From Siphonodentalium dalli (lineage: Eukaryota; Mollusca; Scaphopoda; Gadilida; Siphonodentaliidae): 64,000 nucleotides of DNA. Of this stretch, positions 29,421 through 41,360 are shown one piece after another; within the stretch, counting starts at the first letter, position 1, and each line of letters opens with the position of its first letter. Below the pieces are notes generated by a model, which saw only the letters and a list, made by a program, of their open reading frames with translations, was not told the origin of the DNA and searched no databases. The position numbers and the translations under genes were made by a program. The stretch spans positions 228,226,961-228,290,960 of the forward strand of contig CP136066.1 of assembly GCA_032622095.1 (NCBI GenBank). The letters run 5' to 3'.

Positions 29421-32339
29421 ACTTTACATTATGTATGTGATGGCAGTGGTCAGACCAGTGTAGCGAGGAGACAGTACTTTACATTATGTATGATGACAGT
29501 GGTCAGACCATTGTAGCGGGGAGACAGTACTTTACATTATGTATGATGACAGTGGTCAGACCAGTGTAGCGAGGAGACAGTACTTTACATTATGTGATGG
29601 CAGTGGTCAGACCAGTGTAGCGGGGAGACAGTACTTTACATTATGTATGTGATGGCAGTGGTCAGACCAGTGTAGTGAGGAGACAGTACTTTACATTATG
29701 TATGATGGCAGTGGTCAGACCAGTGTAGCGAGGAGACAGTACTTTACATTATGTATGTGATGGCAGTGGTCAGACCAGTGTAGCGAGGAGACAGTACTTT
29801 ACATTATGTATGATGGCAGTGGTCAGACCAGTGTAGTGAGGAGACAGTACTTTACATTATGTGATGGCAGTGGTCAGACCAGTGTAGCGAGGAGACAGTA
29901 CTTTACATTATGTATGTGATGGCAGTGGTCAGACCAGTGTAGCGAGGAGACAGTACTTTACATTATGTATGTAATGGCAGTGGTCAGACCAGTGTAGCGG
30001 GGAGACAGTACTTTACATTATGTATGTGATGGCAGTGGTCAGACCAGTGTAGCGGGGAGACAGTACTTTACATTATGTATGTGATGGCAGTGGTCAGACC
30101 AGTGTAGCGAGGAGACAGTACTTTACATTATGTATGTGATGGCAGTGGTCAGACCAGTGTAGCGAGGAGACAGTACTTTACATAATGTATGTGATGGCAG
30201 TGGTCAGACCAGTGTAGCGAGGAGACAGTACTTTACATTATGTATGATGGCAGTGGTCAGACCAGTGTAGTGAGGAGACAGTACTTTACATTATGTATGT
30301 GATGGCAGTGGTCAGACCAGTGTAGCGAGGAGACAGTACTTTACATTATGTATGATGGCAGTGGTCAGACCAGTGTAGCGAGGAGACAGTACTTTACATT
30401 ATGTATGATGGCAGTGGTCAGACCAGTGTAGCGAAGAGACAGTACTTTACATTATGTATGTGATGGCAGTGGTCAGACCAGTGTAGTGAGGAGACATTAC
30501 TTTACATTATGTATGAGTTGGCAGTGGTCAGACCAGTGTAGCGGGGAGACAGTACTTTACATTATGTATGTGATGGCAGTGGTCAGACCATTGTAGCGAA
30601 GAGACAGTACTTTACATTATGTATGATGGCAGTGGTCAGACCAGTGTAGCGAAGAGACAGTACTTTACATTATGTATGTGATGGCAGTGGTCAGACCAGT
30701 GTAGTGAGGAGACATTACTTTACATTATGTATGAGTTGGCAGTGGTCAGACCAGTGTAGCGGGGAGACAGTACTTTACATTATGTATGTGATGGCAGTGG
30801 TCAGACCATTGTAGCGAAGAGACAGTACTTTACATTATGTATGATGGCAGTGGTCAGACCAGTGTAGCGAAGAGACAGAACTTTACATTATGTATGTGAT
30901 GGCAGTGGTCAGACCAGTGTAGCGAGTAGACAGTACTTTACATTATGTGATGGCAGTGGTCAGACCAGTGTAGCGGGGAGACAGTACTTTACATTATGTA
31001 TTTGATGGCAGTGGTCAGACCAGTGTAGTGAGGAGACATAACTTTACATTCTGTATGTGATGGCAGTGGTCAGACCAGTGTAGCGAAGAGACAGAACTTT
31101 ACATTCTGTATGTGATGGCAGTGGTCAGACCAGTGTAGCGAGGAGACAGTACTTTACATTATGTATGATGGCAGTGGTCAGACCAGGGTAGCGGGGAGAC
31201 AGTACTTTACATTATGTATTTGATGGCAGTGGTCAGACCAGTGTAGTGAGGAGACATAACTTTACATTCTGTATGTGATGGCAGTGGTCAGACCAGTGTA
31301 GCGAAGAGACAGAACTTTACATTCTGTATGTGATGGCAGTGGTCAGACCAGTGTAGCGAGGAGACAGTACTTTACATTATGTATGTGATGGCAGTGGTCA
31401 GACCAGTGTAGCGAGGAGACAGTACTTTACATTATGTATGTGATGGCAGTGGTCAGACCAGTGTAGAGAGGAGACATAACTTTACATTATGTATGTGATG
31501 GCAGTGGTCAGACCAGTGTAGTGAGGAGACAGTACTTTACATTATGTATGATGGCAGTGGTCAGACCAGTGTAGCGAGGAGACAGTACTTTACATTATGT
31601 ATGATGGCAGTGGTCAGACCAGTGTAGCGAAGAGACAGTACTTTACATTATGTATGTGATGGCAGTGGTCAGACCAGTGTAGTGAGGAGACATTACTTTA
31701 CATTATGTATGAGTTGGCAGTGGTCAGACCAGTGTAGCGAGGAGACAGTACTTTACATTATGTATGTGATGGCAGTGGTCAGACCATTGTAGCGAAGAGA
31801 CAGTACTTTACATTATGTATGATGGCAGTGGTCAGACAAGTGTAGCGAAGAGACAGAACTTTACATTATGTATGTGATGGCAGTGGTCAGACCAGTGTAG
31901 CGAGTAGACAGTACTTTACATTATGTGATGGCAGTGGTCAGACCAGTGTAGTGAGTAGACAGTACTTTACATTCTGTATGTGATGGCAGTGGTCAGACCA
32001 GTGTAGTGAGTAGACAGTACTTTACATTCTGTATGTGATGGCAGTGGTCAGACCAGTGTAGTGAGGAGACAGTACTTTACATTCTGTATGTGATGGCAGT
32101 GGTCAGACCAGTGTAGTGAGTAGACAGTACTTTACATTATGTATGTGATGGCAGTGGTCAGACCAGTGTAGCGAGGAGACAGTACTTTACATTATGTATG
32201 TGATGTCAGTGGTCAGACCAGTGTAGTGAGTAGACAGTACTTTACATTATGTATGTGATGGCAGTGGTCAGACCAGTGTAGCGAGGAGACAGTACTTTAC
32301 ATTATGTATGTGATGTCAGTGGTCAGACCAGTGTAGTGA

Positions 32340-35300
32340 GTAGACAGTACTTTACATTCTGCATGTGATGGCAGTGGTCAGACCAGTGTAGCGAAGAGAC
32401 AGAACTTTACATTCTGTATGTGATGGCAGTGGTCAGACCAGTGTAGCGAGGAGACAGTACTTTACATTATGTGATGGCAGTGGTCAGACCAGTGTAGCGG
32501 GGAGACAGTACTTTACATTATGTATTTTATGGCAGTGGTCAGACCAGTGTAGTGAGGAGACATAACTTTACATTCTGTATGTGATGGCAGTGGTCAGACC
32601 AGTGTAGCGAAGAGACAGAACTTTACATTCTGTATGTGATGGCAGTGGTCAGACCAGTGTAGCGAGGAGACAGTACTTTACATTATGTATGTGATGGCAG
32701 TGGTCAGACCAGTGTAGAGAGGAGACATAACTTTACATTATGTATGTGATAGCAGTGGTCAGACCAGTGAGGAGACAGTACTTTACATTATGTATGTGAT
32801 GACAGTGGTCAGACCAGTGTAGCGAAGAGACAGAACTTTACATTCAGTATGTGATGGCAGTGGTCAGACCAGTGTAGCGAGGAGACAGTACTTTACATTA
32901 TGTATGTGATGGCAGTGGTCAGACCATTGTAGCGGGGAGACAGTACTTTACATTATGTATGTGATGACAGTGGTCAGACCAGTTTAGCGAAGAGACAGAA
33001 CTTTACATTCAGTATGTGATGGCAGTGGTCAGACCAGTGTAGCGAGGAGACAGTACTGTACATTATGTATGTGATGGCAGTGGTCAGACCAGTGTAGCGA
33101 GGAGACAGTACTTTACATTATGTATGTGATGGCAGTGATCAGACCAGTGTAGCGGGAGACAGTACTTTACATTTGTATTTGATGGCAGTGGTCAGACCAG
33201 TGTAGCGAGGAGACAGTACTTTACATTATGTATGTGTTGGCAATGGTCAGACCAGTGTAGTGAGGAGACAGTACTTTACATTATGTATGTGTTGGCAGTG
33301 GTCAGACCAGTGTAGCGAGGAGACAGTACTTTACATTATGTATGATGGCAGTGGTCAGACCAGTGTAGCGAAGAGACAGTACTTTACATTATGTATGTGA
33401 TGACAGTGGTCAGACCAGTGTAGTGAGGAGACATTACTTTACATTATGTATGAGTTGGCAGTGGTCAGACCAGTGTAGCGAGGAGACAGTACTTTACATT
33501 ATGTATGTGATGGCAGTGATCAGACCATTGTAGCGAAGAGACAGTACTTTACATTATGTATGATGGCAGTGGTCAGACCAGTGTAGCGAAGAGACAGAAC
33601 TTTACATTATGTATGTGATGGCAGTGGTCAGACCAGTGTAGCGAGTAGACAGTACTTTACATTATGTGATGGCAGTGGTCAGACCAGTGTAGCGGGGAGA
33701 CAGTACATTACATTATGTATGTGATGGCAGTGGTCAGACCAGTGTAGTGAGGAGACATAACTTTACATTCTGTATGTGATGGCAGTGGTCAGACCAGTGT
33801 AGCGAAGAGACAGAACTTTACATTCTGTATGTGATGGCAGTGGTCAGACCAGTGTAGCGAGGAGACAGTACTTTACATTATGTATGTGATGGCAGTGGTC
33901 AGACCAGTGTAGAGAGGAGACATAACTTTACATTATGTATGTGATGGCAGTGGTCAGACCAGTGTAGTGAGGAGACAGTACTTTACATTATGTATGTAAT
34001 GGCAGTGGTCAGACCAGTGTAGCGGGGAGACAGTACTTTACATTATGTATTTGATGGTAGTGGTCAGACCAGTGTAGTGAGGAGACAGTACTTTACATTA
34101 TGTATGTGATGGCAGTGGTCAGACCAGTGTAGTGAGGAGACAGTACTTTACATTATGTATGTAATGGCAGTGGTCAGACCAGTGTAGCGGGGAGACAGTA
34201 CTTTACATTATGTATTTGATGGCAGTGGTCAGACCAGTGTAGTGAGGAGACAGTACTTTACATTATGTATGTGATGGCAGTGGTCAGACCAGTGTAGCGG
34301 GGAGACAGTACTTTACATTATGTATTTGATGGCAGTGGTCAGACCAGTGTAGTGAGGAGACAGTACTTTACATTATGTATGTGATGGCAGTGGTCAGACC
34401 ATTGTAGTGAGGAGACAGTACTTTACATTATGTGATGGCAGTTGTCAGACCAGTGTAGCGGGGAGACAGTACTTTACATTATGTATTTGATGGCAGTGGT
34501 CAGACCAGTGTAGTGAGGAGACAGTACTTTACATTATGTATGTGATGGCAGTGGTCAGACCAGTGTAGCGGGGAGACAGTACTTTACATTATGTATTTGA
34601 TGGCAGTGGTCAGACCAGTGTAGTGAGGAGACAGTACTTTACATTATGTATGTGATGGCAGTGGTCAGACCATTGTAGTGAGGAGACAGTACTTTACATT
34701 ATGTGATGGCAGTTGTCAGACCAGTGTAGTGAGGAGACAGAACTTTACATTCTGTATGTGATGTCAGTGGTCAGACCAGTGTAGTGAGGAGACAGTACTT
34801 TACATTATGTGATGGCAGTTGTCAGACCAGTGTAGTGAGGAGACAGAACTTTACATTATGTGATGGTAGTGGTCAGACCAGTGTAGCGAGGAGACAGTAC
34901 TTTACATTATGTATGATGGCAGTGGTCAGACCAGTGTAGTGAGTAGACAGTACTTTACATTCTGTATGTGATGGCAGTGGTCAGACCAGTGTAGCAGGGA
35001 GACAGTACTTTACATTATGTATTTGATGGCAGTGGTCAGACCAGTGTAGTGAGGAGACAGTACTTTACATTATGTATGTGATGGCAGTGGTCAGACCAGT
35101 GTAGCGGGGAGACAGTACTTTACATTATGTATTTGATGGCAGTGGTCAGACCAGTGTAGTGAGGAGACAGTACTTTACATTATGTATGTGATGGCAGTGG
35201 TCAGACCATTGTAGTGAGGAGACAGTACTTTACATTATGTGATGGCAGTTGTCAGACCAGTGTAGCGGGGAGACAGTACTTTACATTATGTATTTGATGG

Positions 35301-37945
35301 CAGTGGTCAGACCAGTGTAGTGAGGAGACAGTACTTTACATTATGTATGTGATGGCAGTGGTCAGACCAGTGTAGCGGGGAGACAGTACTTTACATTATG
35401 TATTTGATGGCAGTGGTCAGACCAGTGTAGTGAGGAGACAGTACTTTACATTATGTATGTGATGGCAGTGGTCAGACCATTGTAGTGAGGAGACAGTACT
35501 TTACATTATGTGATGGCAGTTGTCAGACCAGTGTAGTGAGGAGACAGAACTTTACATTCTGTATGTGATGTCAGTGGTCAGACCAGTGTAGTGAGGAGAC
35601 AGTACTTTACATTATGTGATGGCAGTTGTCAGACCAGTGTAGTGAGGAGACAGCACTTTACATTATGTGATGGTAGTGGTCAGACCAGTGTAGCGAGGAG
35701 ACAGTACTTTACATTATGTATGATGGCAGTGGTCAGACCAGTGTAGTGAGTAGACAGTACTTTACATTCTGTATGTGATGGCAGTGGTCAGACCAGTGTA
35801 GTGAGTAGACAGTACTTTACATTCTGTATGTGATGGCAGTTGTCAGACCAGTGTAGTGAGGAGACAGAACTTTACATTATGTATGTGATGTCAGTGGTCA
35901 GACCAGTGTAGCGAGGAGACAGTACTTTACATTATGTATGATGGCAGTGGTCAGACCAGTGTAGTGAGTAGACAGTACTTTACATTCTGTATGTGATGGC
36001 AGTGGTCAGACCAGTGTAGTGAGTAGACAGTACTTTACATTCTGTATGTGATGTCAGTGGTCAGACCAGTGTAGTGAGTAGACAGTACTTTACATTATGT
36101 GATGGCAGTGGTCAGACCAGTGTAGCGAGGAGACAGTACTTTACATTCTGTATGTGATGGCAGTGGTCAGACCAGTGTAGTGAGGAGACAGTACTTTACA
36201 TTATGTATGTGATGGCAGTGGTCAGACCATTGTAGTGAGGAGACAGTACTTTACATTATGTATGTGATGTCAGTGGTCAGACCATTGTAGTGAGGAGACA
36301 GTACTTTACATTATGTATGTGATGGCAGTGGTCAGACCATTGTAGTGAGGAGACAGTACTTTCCATTATGTGATGGCAGTTGTCAGACCAGTGTAGTGAG
36401 GAGACAGAACTTTACATTCTGTATGTGATGTCAGTGGTCAGACCAGTGTAGCGAGGAGACAGTACTTTACATTCTGTATGTTATGTCAGTGGTCAGACCA
36501 GTGTAGTGAGGAGACAAAACTTTACATTCTGTATGTGATGTCAGTTGTCAGACCAGTGTAGCGGGGAGACAGTACTTTACATTATGTATGATGGCAGTGG
36601 TCAGACCAGTGTAGTGAGTAGACAGTACTTTACATTCTGTATGTGATGGCAGTGGTCAGACCAGTGTAGCGAGGAGACAGTACTTTACATTATGTATGTG
36701 ATGGTAGTGATCAGACCAGTGTAGCGAGGAGACAGTACTTTACATTATGTATGATGGCAGTGGTCAGACCAGTGTAGTGAGGAGACAGTACTTTACATTA
36801 TGTATGTGATGTCAGTGGTCAGACCAGTGTAGCGAGGAGACAGTACTTTACATTCTGTATGTGATGGCAGTGGTCAGACCAGTGTAGTGAGTAGACAGTA
36901 CTTTACATTATGTATGTGATGGCAGTGGTCAGACCAGTGTAGCGAGGAGACAGTACTTTACATTATGTATGTGATGTCAGTGGTCAGACCAGTGTAGTGA
37001 GTAGACAGTACTTTACATTCTGTATGTGATGGCAGTGGTCAGACCAGTGTAGTGAGTAGACAGTACTTTACATTCTGTATGTGATGGCAGTGGTCAGACC
37101 AGTGTAGTGAGTAGACAGTACTTTACATTCTGTATGTGATGGCAGTGGTCAGACCAGTGTAGTGAGTAGACAGTACTTTACATTCTGTATGTGATGGCAG
37201 TGGTCAGACCAGTGTAGTGAGTAGACAGTACTTTACATTCTGTATGTGATGGCAGTGGTCAGACCAGTGTAGTGAGGAGACAGTACTTTACATTCTGTAT
37301 GTGATGGCAGTGGTCAGACCAGTGTAGTGAGTAGACAGTACTTTACATTATGTATGTGATGGCAGTGGTCAGACCAGTGTAGCGAGGAGACAGTACTTTA
37401 CATTATGTATGTGATGTCAGTGGTCAGACCAGTGTAGTGAGTAGACAGTACTTTACATTATGTATGTGATGGCAGTGGTCAGACCAGTGTAGCGAGGAGA
37501 CAGTACTTTACATTATGTATGTGATGTCAGTGGTCAGACCAGTGTAGTGAGTAGACAGTACTTTACATTCTGCATGTGATGGCAGTGGTCAGACCAGTGT
37601 AGCGAAGAGACAGTACTTTACATTCTGTATGTGATGGCAGTGGTCAGACCAGTGTAGCGGGGAGACAGTACTTTACATTATGTATTTTATGGCAGTGGTC
37701 AGACCAGTGTAGTGAGGAGACATAACTTTACATTCTGTATGTGATGGCAGTGGTCAGACCAGTGTAGCGAAGAGACAGAACTTTACATTCTGTATGTGAT
37801 GGCAGTGGTCAGACCAGTGTAGCGAGGAGACAGTACTTTACATTATGTATGTGATGGCAGTGGTCAGACCAGTGTAGAGAGGAGACATAACTTTACATTA
37901 TGTATGTGATAGCAGTGGTCAGACCAGTGAGGAGACAGTACTTTA
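32340..37945. repeat. Dispersed duplicate segments ~5.2 kb apart in satellite block 2
   Basis: A run of rare variants at 32,361-32,790 recurs at 37,572-37,945: the CTGCATGTG unit, the TATTTTATGG linker, GTAGAGAGG with GACATAAC, then the TGATAGCAG plus 48-bp unit. The offset is 5,211 bp at the CTGCATG marker and 5,160 bp at the TATTTTATGG marker. The 51-bp difference equals one short unit that is present at 32,461 and absent from the second copy. Confidence 0.8.
34150..35760. repeat. 807-bp higher-order repeat in satellite
   Basis: The unusual GATGGCAGTTGTCAG unit occurs at 34,434/35,241, 34,704/35,511 and 34,811/35,618. Each pair is exactly 807 bp apart, with the flanking order of TTTGATGG, CATTGTAGTG and CTGTATG variants preserved. 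One difference is GACAGAAC versus GACAGCAC in the last pair. This is a local block of about 15 units that duplicated. Confidence 0.85.
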
Positions 37946-38682
37946 CATTATGTATGTGATGGCAGTGGTCAGACCAGTGTAGCGAGGAGACGGTACTTTA
38001 CATTATGTATGTGATGGCAGTGGTCAGACCAGTGTAGCGAGGAGGCATAACTTTACATTGTGTATGTGATGGCAGTGGTCAGACCAGTGTAGCGAGGAGA
38101 CAGTACTTTACATTATGTATGATGGCAGTGGTCAGACCATTGTAGCGAGGAGACAGTACTTTTTACATTATGTATGTGATGGCAGTGGTCAGACCAGTGA
38201 GGAGACAGTACTTTACATTATGTATGTGATGGCAGTGGTCAGACCAGTGTAGCGAGGAGACAGTACTTTACATTATGTATGTGATGGCAGTGGTCAGACC
38301 AGTGTAGCGGGGAGACAGTACTTTACATTATGTATGTGATGGCAGTGGTCAGACCAGTGTAGCGAGGAGGCATAACTTTACATTGTGTATGTGATGGCAG
38401 TGGTCAGACCAGCGTAGCGAGGAGACAGTACTTTACATTATGTATGATGGCAGTGGTCAGACCAGTGTAGCGGGGAGACAGTACTTTACATTATGTATGT
38501 GATGGCAGTGGTCAGACCAGTGTAGCGAGGAGACAGTACTTTACATTATGTATGATGGTAGTGGTCAGACCAGTGTAGCGAGGAGACAGTACTTTACATT
38601 ATGTATGTGATGGTAGTGGTCAGACCAGTGTAGAGAGGAGACAGAACTTTACATTATGTATGTGATGCGTAGCGAAGGGACA

Positions 38683-38984
38683 ATCCCAGAACTCTTGCCT
38701 TGCAGTTTGAAAAAAGATGCAGTTTAGTTCCTCTGAATACTGCAAAAGTTGCCAATAGAAAGCAGTATTTTAATATAAAAACATATTAATTACATAATTT
38801 CGAAAAATTACGAACTCGTTCGACTTCACCAAGACTTCTGTGAACTCGGCTTATTCCGTCGTTCCGGTGTCTACAATGTGTTTACGTTAGAAATCAATGT
38901 CGTGCTATGGAAACAAAACAGCATGCTAAAATTATGGAAAATACGTTTTTTTTTAAACACAATCAAGATTCGCGAAGTTTGGAT
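38683..38984. other. Satellite-to-gene transition, no gene seen
   Basis: About 300 bp of non-repetitive AT-rich sequence lies between the end of the satellite and the duplicated 3' end of the B-box gene. I see no exon, RNA gene or recognisable repeat here. Confidence 0.5.
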
Positions 38985-39915
38985 CACGGATACTCCAGCA
39001 TTATCCCACCACTATTACAACATCATCCATGTCCCGATCTACATATCAAATTCAAATGTTCACTAAGCACTGATTCACAATCCAAGTTCATTTTGCGTTC
39101 GTTATACATGATAAATGGTAAACGGATAGTATTTTCAGTGTCATTTGTATACATACACGTGACTCCATTTGTCGCCGCGTTGTATGATCACTTTTTGTGC
39201 CACCGCAGACGCTACGATTAAAATCGTAAGTGGGGAAAATCGCAGGTGGAGAAAAGTGACTTGCCCGCAGACGCTACGGTGCTGCGATGTTTGCAGCTAC
39301 GATTTTATCCACGTGATCAATCACATGATAGCAAAATGTTATACCACATTCTCCGCATTATGCAACTAAATACATGGCATGTATCTCAATTTTCTAAACT
39401 AACAAGTTGATGTTGAAAGTTCAAGTGAAATTGAATATTTTTTTATTTTGACCTTGTTGTACCTGTCAACTCAACAGGCTCAACTGCCCCAATTGAATTT
39501 CAACAATTGCGGCAGCCCTCTACTCCTTGCCTGATATGTGGTATAGGCCTGCACTCCCTGTCGTGCCACATCTCCACCAATGTGGCCTCGTTTTTGTAAG
39601 TGCAAGAAGTTTGTAAACTTTGCGCCATTTTTGAATGTTTTCTTTTCGTGGTATTTACAACATGACCAGTGTGACAGTGGTCATGTGACAGCTACGATCG
39701 CGCGCGTTGCCAAGGTCACGCCACGATTTTCCTGGTAAAATCAAACAGTGCTTGGTCGCTACAATTTGGCTACGATATTGTCGTGGGCATGCGCATTGGA
39801 TGCTTCATCCTACGATTTTCCCCACTTACGATTTTAATCGCAGCGTGTGCGGTGGCACTTATAACAGCCTAACAGGTGGTTATGTTTCTCGTTATACGTC
39901 AAACCACGGACGCTT
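38985..39915 (-). pseudogene. Partial tandem duplicate of the B-box gene 3' end, split by a transposon
   Basis: 38,985-39,180 resembles the gene's 3' flank and last codons (39,915-40,080). Shared blocks include the ACATATCAAA/ACAATCCAAG stretch, TATTTTCAGT, and the codons around the terminal SHMLYVYK region. Past the inserted 662-bp element (39,197-39,858), the copy resumes at 39,871-39,915 with GGTTATGTTTCTC. This matches coding sequence at 40,104-40,150 of the real gene. Removing the transposon leaves a tandem duplication of about 240 bp. The copy's reading frame is broken (TAC AAA TGA replaces the final codons), and it has lost the AATAAA seen in the real 3' flank. It is a relic, not a gene. 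Confidence 0.7.
39197..39858. mobile_element. 662-bp DNA transposon with 46-bp inverted ends (non-autonomous)
   Basis: The termini are near-perfect inverted repeats: 39,197-39,242 begins GTGCCACCGC and contains ATTAAAATCGTAAGTGGGG. 39,813-39,858 is its reverse complement with about three mismatches. Extra partial copies of CGCAGACGCTACG and CTACGATTTT lie just inside. No transposase is encoded: the frame at 39,707-40,015 runs out of the element and has no domain. No clear target duplication is visible, so the superfamily is open. It sits in the partial duplicate of the B-box gene 3' end. Confidence 0.8.
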
Positions 39916-39986
39916 TTCAGCCACAATATTACAGCATCATAACTGTTGCGATCCACATATCAAATGTTTACACAATCCAAGTCTAA

Positions 39987-39992
39987 TTTATT
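39987..39992 (-). promoter_or_regulatory. Poly(A) signal AATAAA of the B-box gene
   Basis: On the minus strand AATAAA lies about 40 nt downstream of the TGA stop at 40,032. This is a normal spacing for a short 3' UTR and supports this exon being terminal. Confidence 0.6.
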
Positions 39993-40031
39993 CGGTATAT
40001 GTACATGATGAATAATATATAGACACTATTT

Positions 40032-41360
40032 TCAGTAAATGTGTCCTTTGTACACATACAGCATGTGACTCCTACCACGTGTGTCTTTTGAGCGAACCAA
40101 TAGATGGTTATGTTTCTCATTATACGCTAGACCACGAATGCCCGTAAGTCCAGTCACTATTGTTTCTCTGTATTTCCCATCCAGATCATAATGCTCTACT
40201 GATTTCTCTGTATCGCCACCTAAAGCCACATATAGACTGGAACGCTGTGTGCACATAGCGAATGGAGAACTGGGTGCATCTCGTAGTTGTACAATCTTTA
40301 TAATAGTCTGTAAATCCACAGAAAGGATCACTAGACATGTCTTGTTGTCTTTAGATTGTTGCATTATGATAACACGATCTTCTGCTGAAGTTACAGATAC
40401 ATGTAGTGAACTATTTGTATGGAACGCATGCTTCGATTTGGCCACCACATCAACTGTGTGCGTCAGAATTCTAACCGCGCTGGGACGTGAATAGCACACT
40501 ACAAATCTGTCAGACAGCACAGCAAATGAAGAAAACTCCCCTCCGACTTCAACAGTCCCGATCGGCGAGAAATCTTTAAGATTGTACATTGCTATTTGAG
40601 TGCCTTTTGTCGACACCGAAACGATTTCACCCTTTACGTGTAATTTATAACTAGAGCACGGATGATCAACCTCATACTGTATCGTACCATCCTCGCTTGT
40701 CCGGACGAGTCTATATCGATGGTCTTGGACGTACTGATTTTCTATCTTTTGTTCTATAATGAGAATCAGATCTGAGTTCTTCTGGCTGTTGACATATGCC
40801 ACAGCGGTGAATTCACATATCACCCGAAATGCTTTGTTTTCAATGTCATACCGGGAGGAGATTGCTTTTGGTTCATTAATTTCCTGTAGTCTTAAGAACT
40901 CTGTTATCTGTTCGCCATCACCCTGGTTTGCGCCTTCGGAGCAGCTGTTCATGCTGGAGAATGAATTCAGAATATCCGCTATTTTATCAATGTCGCCTCG
41001 GCCCCCAATGAATTTCAGATCAGCTGCAACAGATTCCTGTGTTGAGGCACCTAGACTCTCCAGAACATGTTCTCCAGTCCCTGTAACCTCCTGTATATAT
41101 GATGTTTGTCGATATAGGTGTTCTGTGTTTGCTCGCCCTGTTTCAGGAGTCTTTAACTGTAACTCTGCCATCGCCTCCGTTACATAGCTGATGTCTTGTT
41201 CCATTTCCTCGCGGTGTTCTCGTATCTTTCCTCTAACGGATTCCCGCGCTCTGTCCTCGCACTGCGCCATCATGTTTTTAAGATCGTCGTAGAATGTGGT
41301 TATCTCAGAGAGACAGCTATTCTCTATTTCGTCGTAATTATTTCTTCGCTCATCAATAAC
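40032..41360 (-). CDS. B-box/coiled-coil (TRIM-like) protein, exon 2 (442 codons plus stop)
   Basis: Terminal exon of a two-exon gene. The acceptor is ...TTATCACAG with the exon starting GTT ATT GAT GAG at 41,360. The phase is 0, matching the donor of the upstream exon, so the predicted protein is 74 + 442 = 516 aa. Residues ~75-165 of the joined protein are charged and heptad-like (DERRNNYDEIENS, REHREEMEQDIS), continuing the coiled coil begun in exon 1. Residues ~240-516 are beta-rich, with recurring short strands such as VSTKGTQIAMYNL and LYVALGGDTEKSV, suggesting a beta-propeller-like C-terminal domain; no textbook NHL or WD motif is certain. The family usually pairs a RING and B-box with a coiled coil in ubiquitin ligases or scaffolds. 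No RING is visible here, so ligase activity is not supported. Confidence 0.88.
   Translation of the reverse strand, partial: VIDERRNNYDEIENSCLSEITTFYDDLKNMMAQCEDRARESVRGKIREHREEMEQDISYVTEAMAELQLKTPETGRANTEHLYRQTSYIQEVTGTGEHVLESLGASTQESVAADLKFIGGRGDIDKIADILNSFSSMNSCSEGANQGDGEQITEFLRLQEINEPKAISSRYDIENKAFRVICEFTAVAYVNSQKNSDLILIIEQKIENQYVQDHRYRLVRTSEDGTIQYEVDHPCSSYKLHVKGEIVSVSTKGTQIAMYNLKDFSPIGTVEVGGEFSSFAVLSDRFVVCYSRPSAVRILTHTVDVVAKSKHAFHTNSSLHVSVTSAEDRVIIMQQSKDNKTCLVILSVDLQTIIKIVQLRDAPSSPFAMCTQRSSLYVALGGDTEKSVEHYDLDGKYRETIVTGLTGIRGLAYNEKHNHLLVRSKDTRGRSHMLYVYKGHIY

Larger units (their letters stand above)
29421..38682. repeat. Minisatellite array, block 2
   Basis: The same 53/55-bp unit continues for about 170 copies. 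This block is enriched in its own variants: TTACATTCTGTATG, GTGAGTAGAC, GACATAAC, GACAGAAC and TTGTCAGACC. The last recognisable unit is truncated, losing GCAGTGGTCAGACCA, and runs into GTAGCGAAGGGACAATCC near 38,667-38,682. Beyond this the sequence is non-repetitive. Confidence 0.97.

Noticed and set aside
1-38682. CRISPR-like array
   Set aside because: There are no unique spacers: the whole unit is repeated head to tail with only small linker variation, in a eukaryotic context.
40249-41187. Plus-strand frames of 81 and 142 codons opposite the B-box exon
   Set aside because: They are shadows of the 442-codon minus-strand exon, which has splice sites, domain features and a poly(A) signal.
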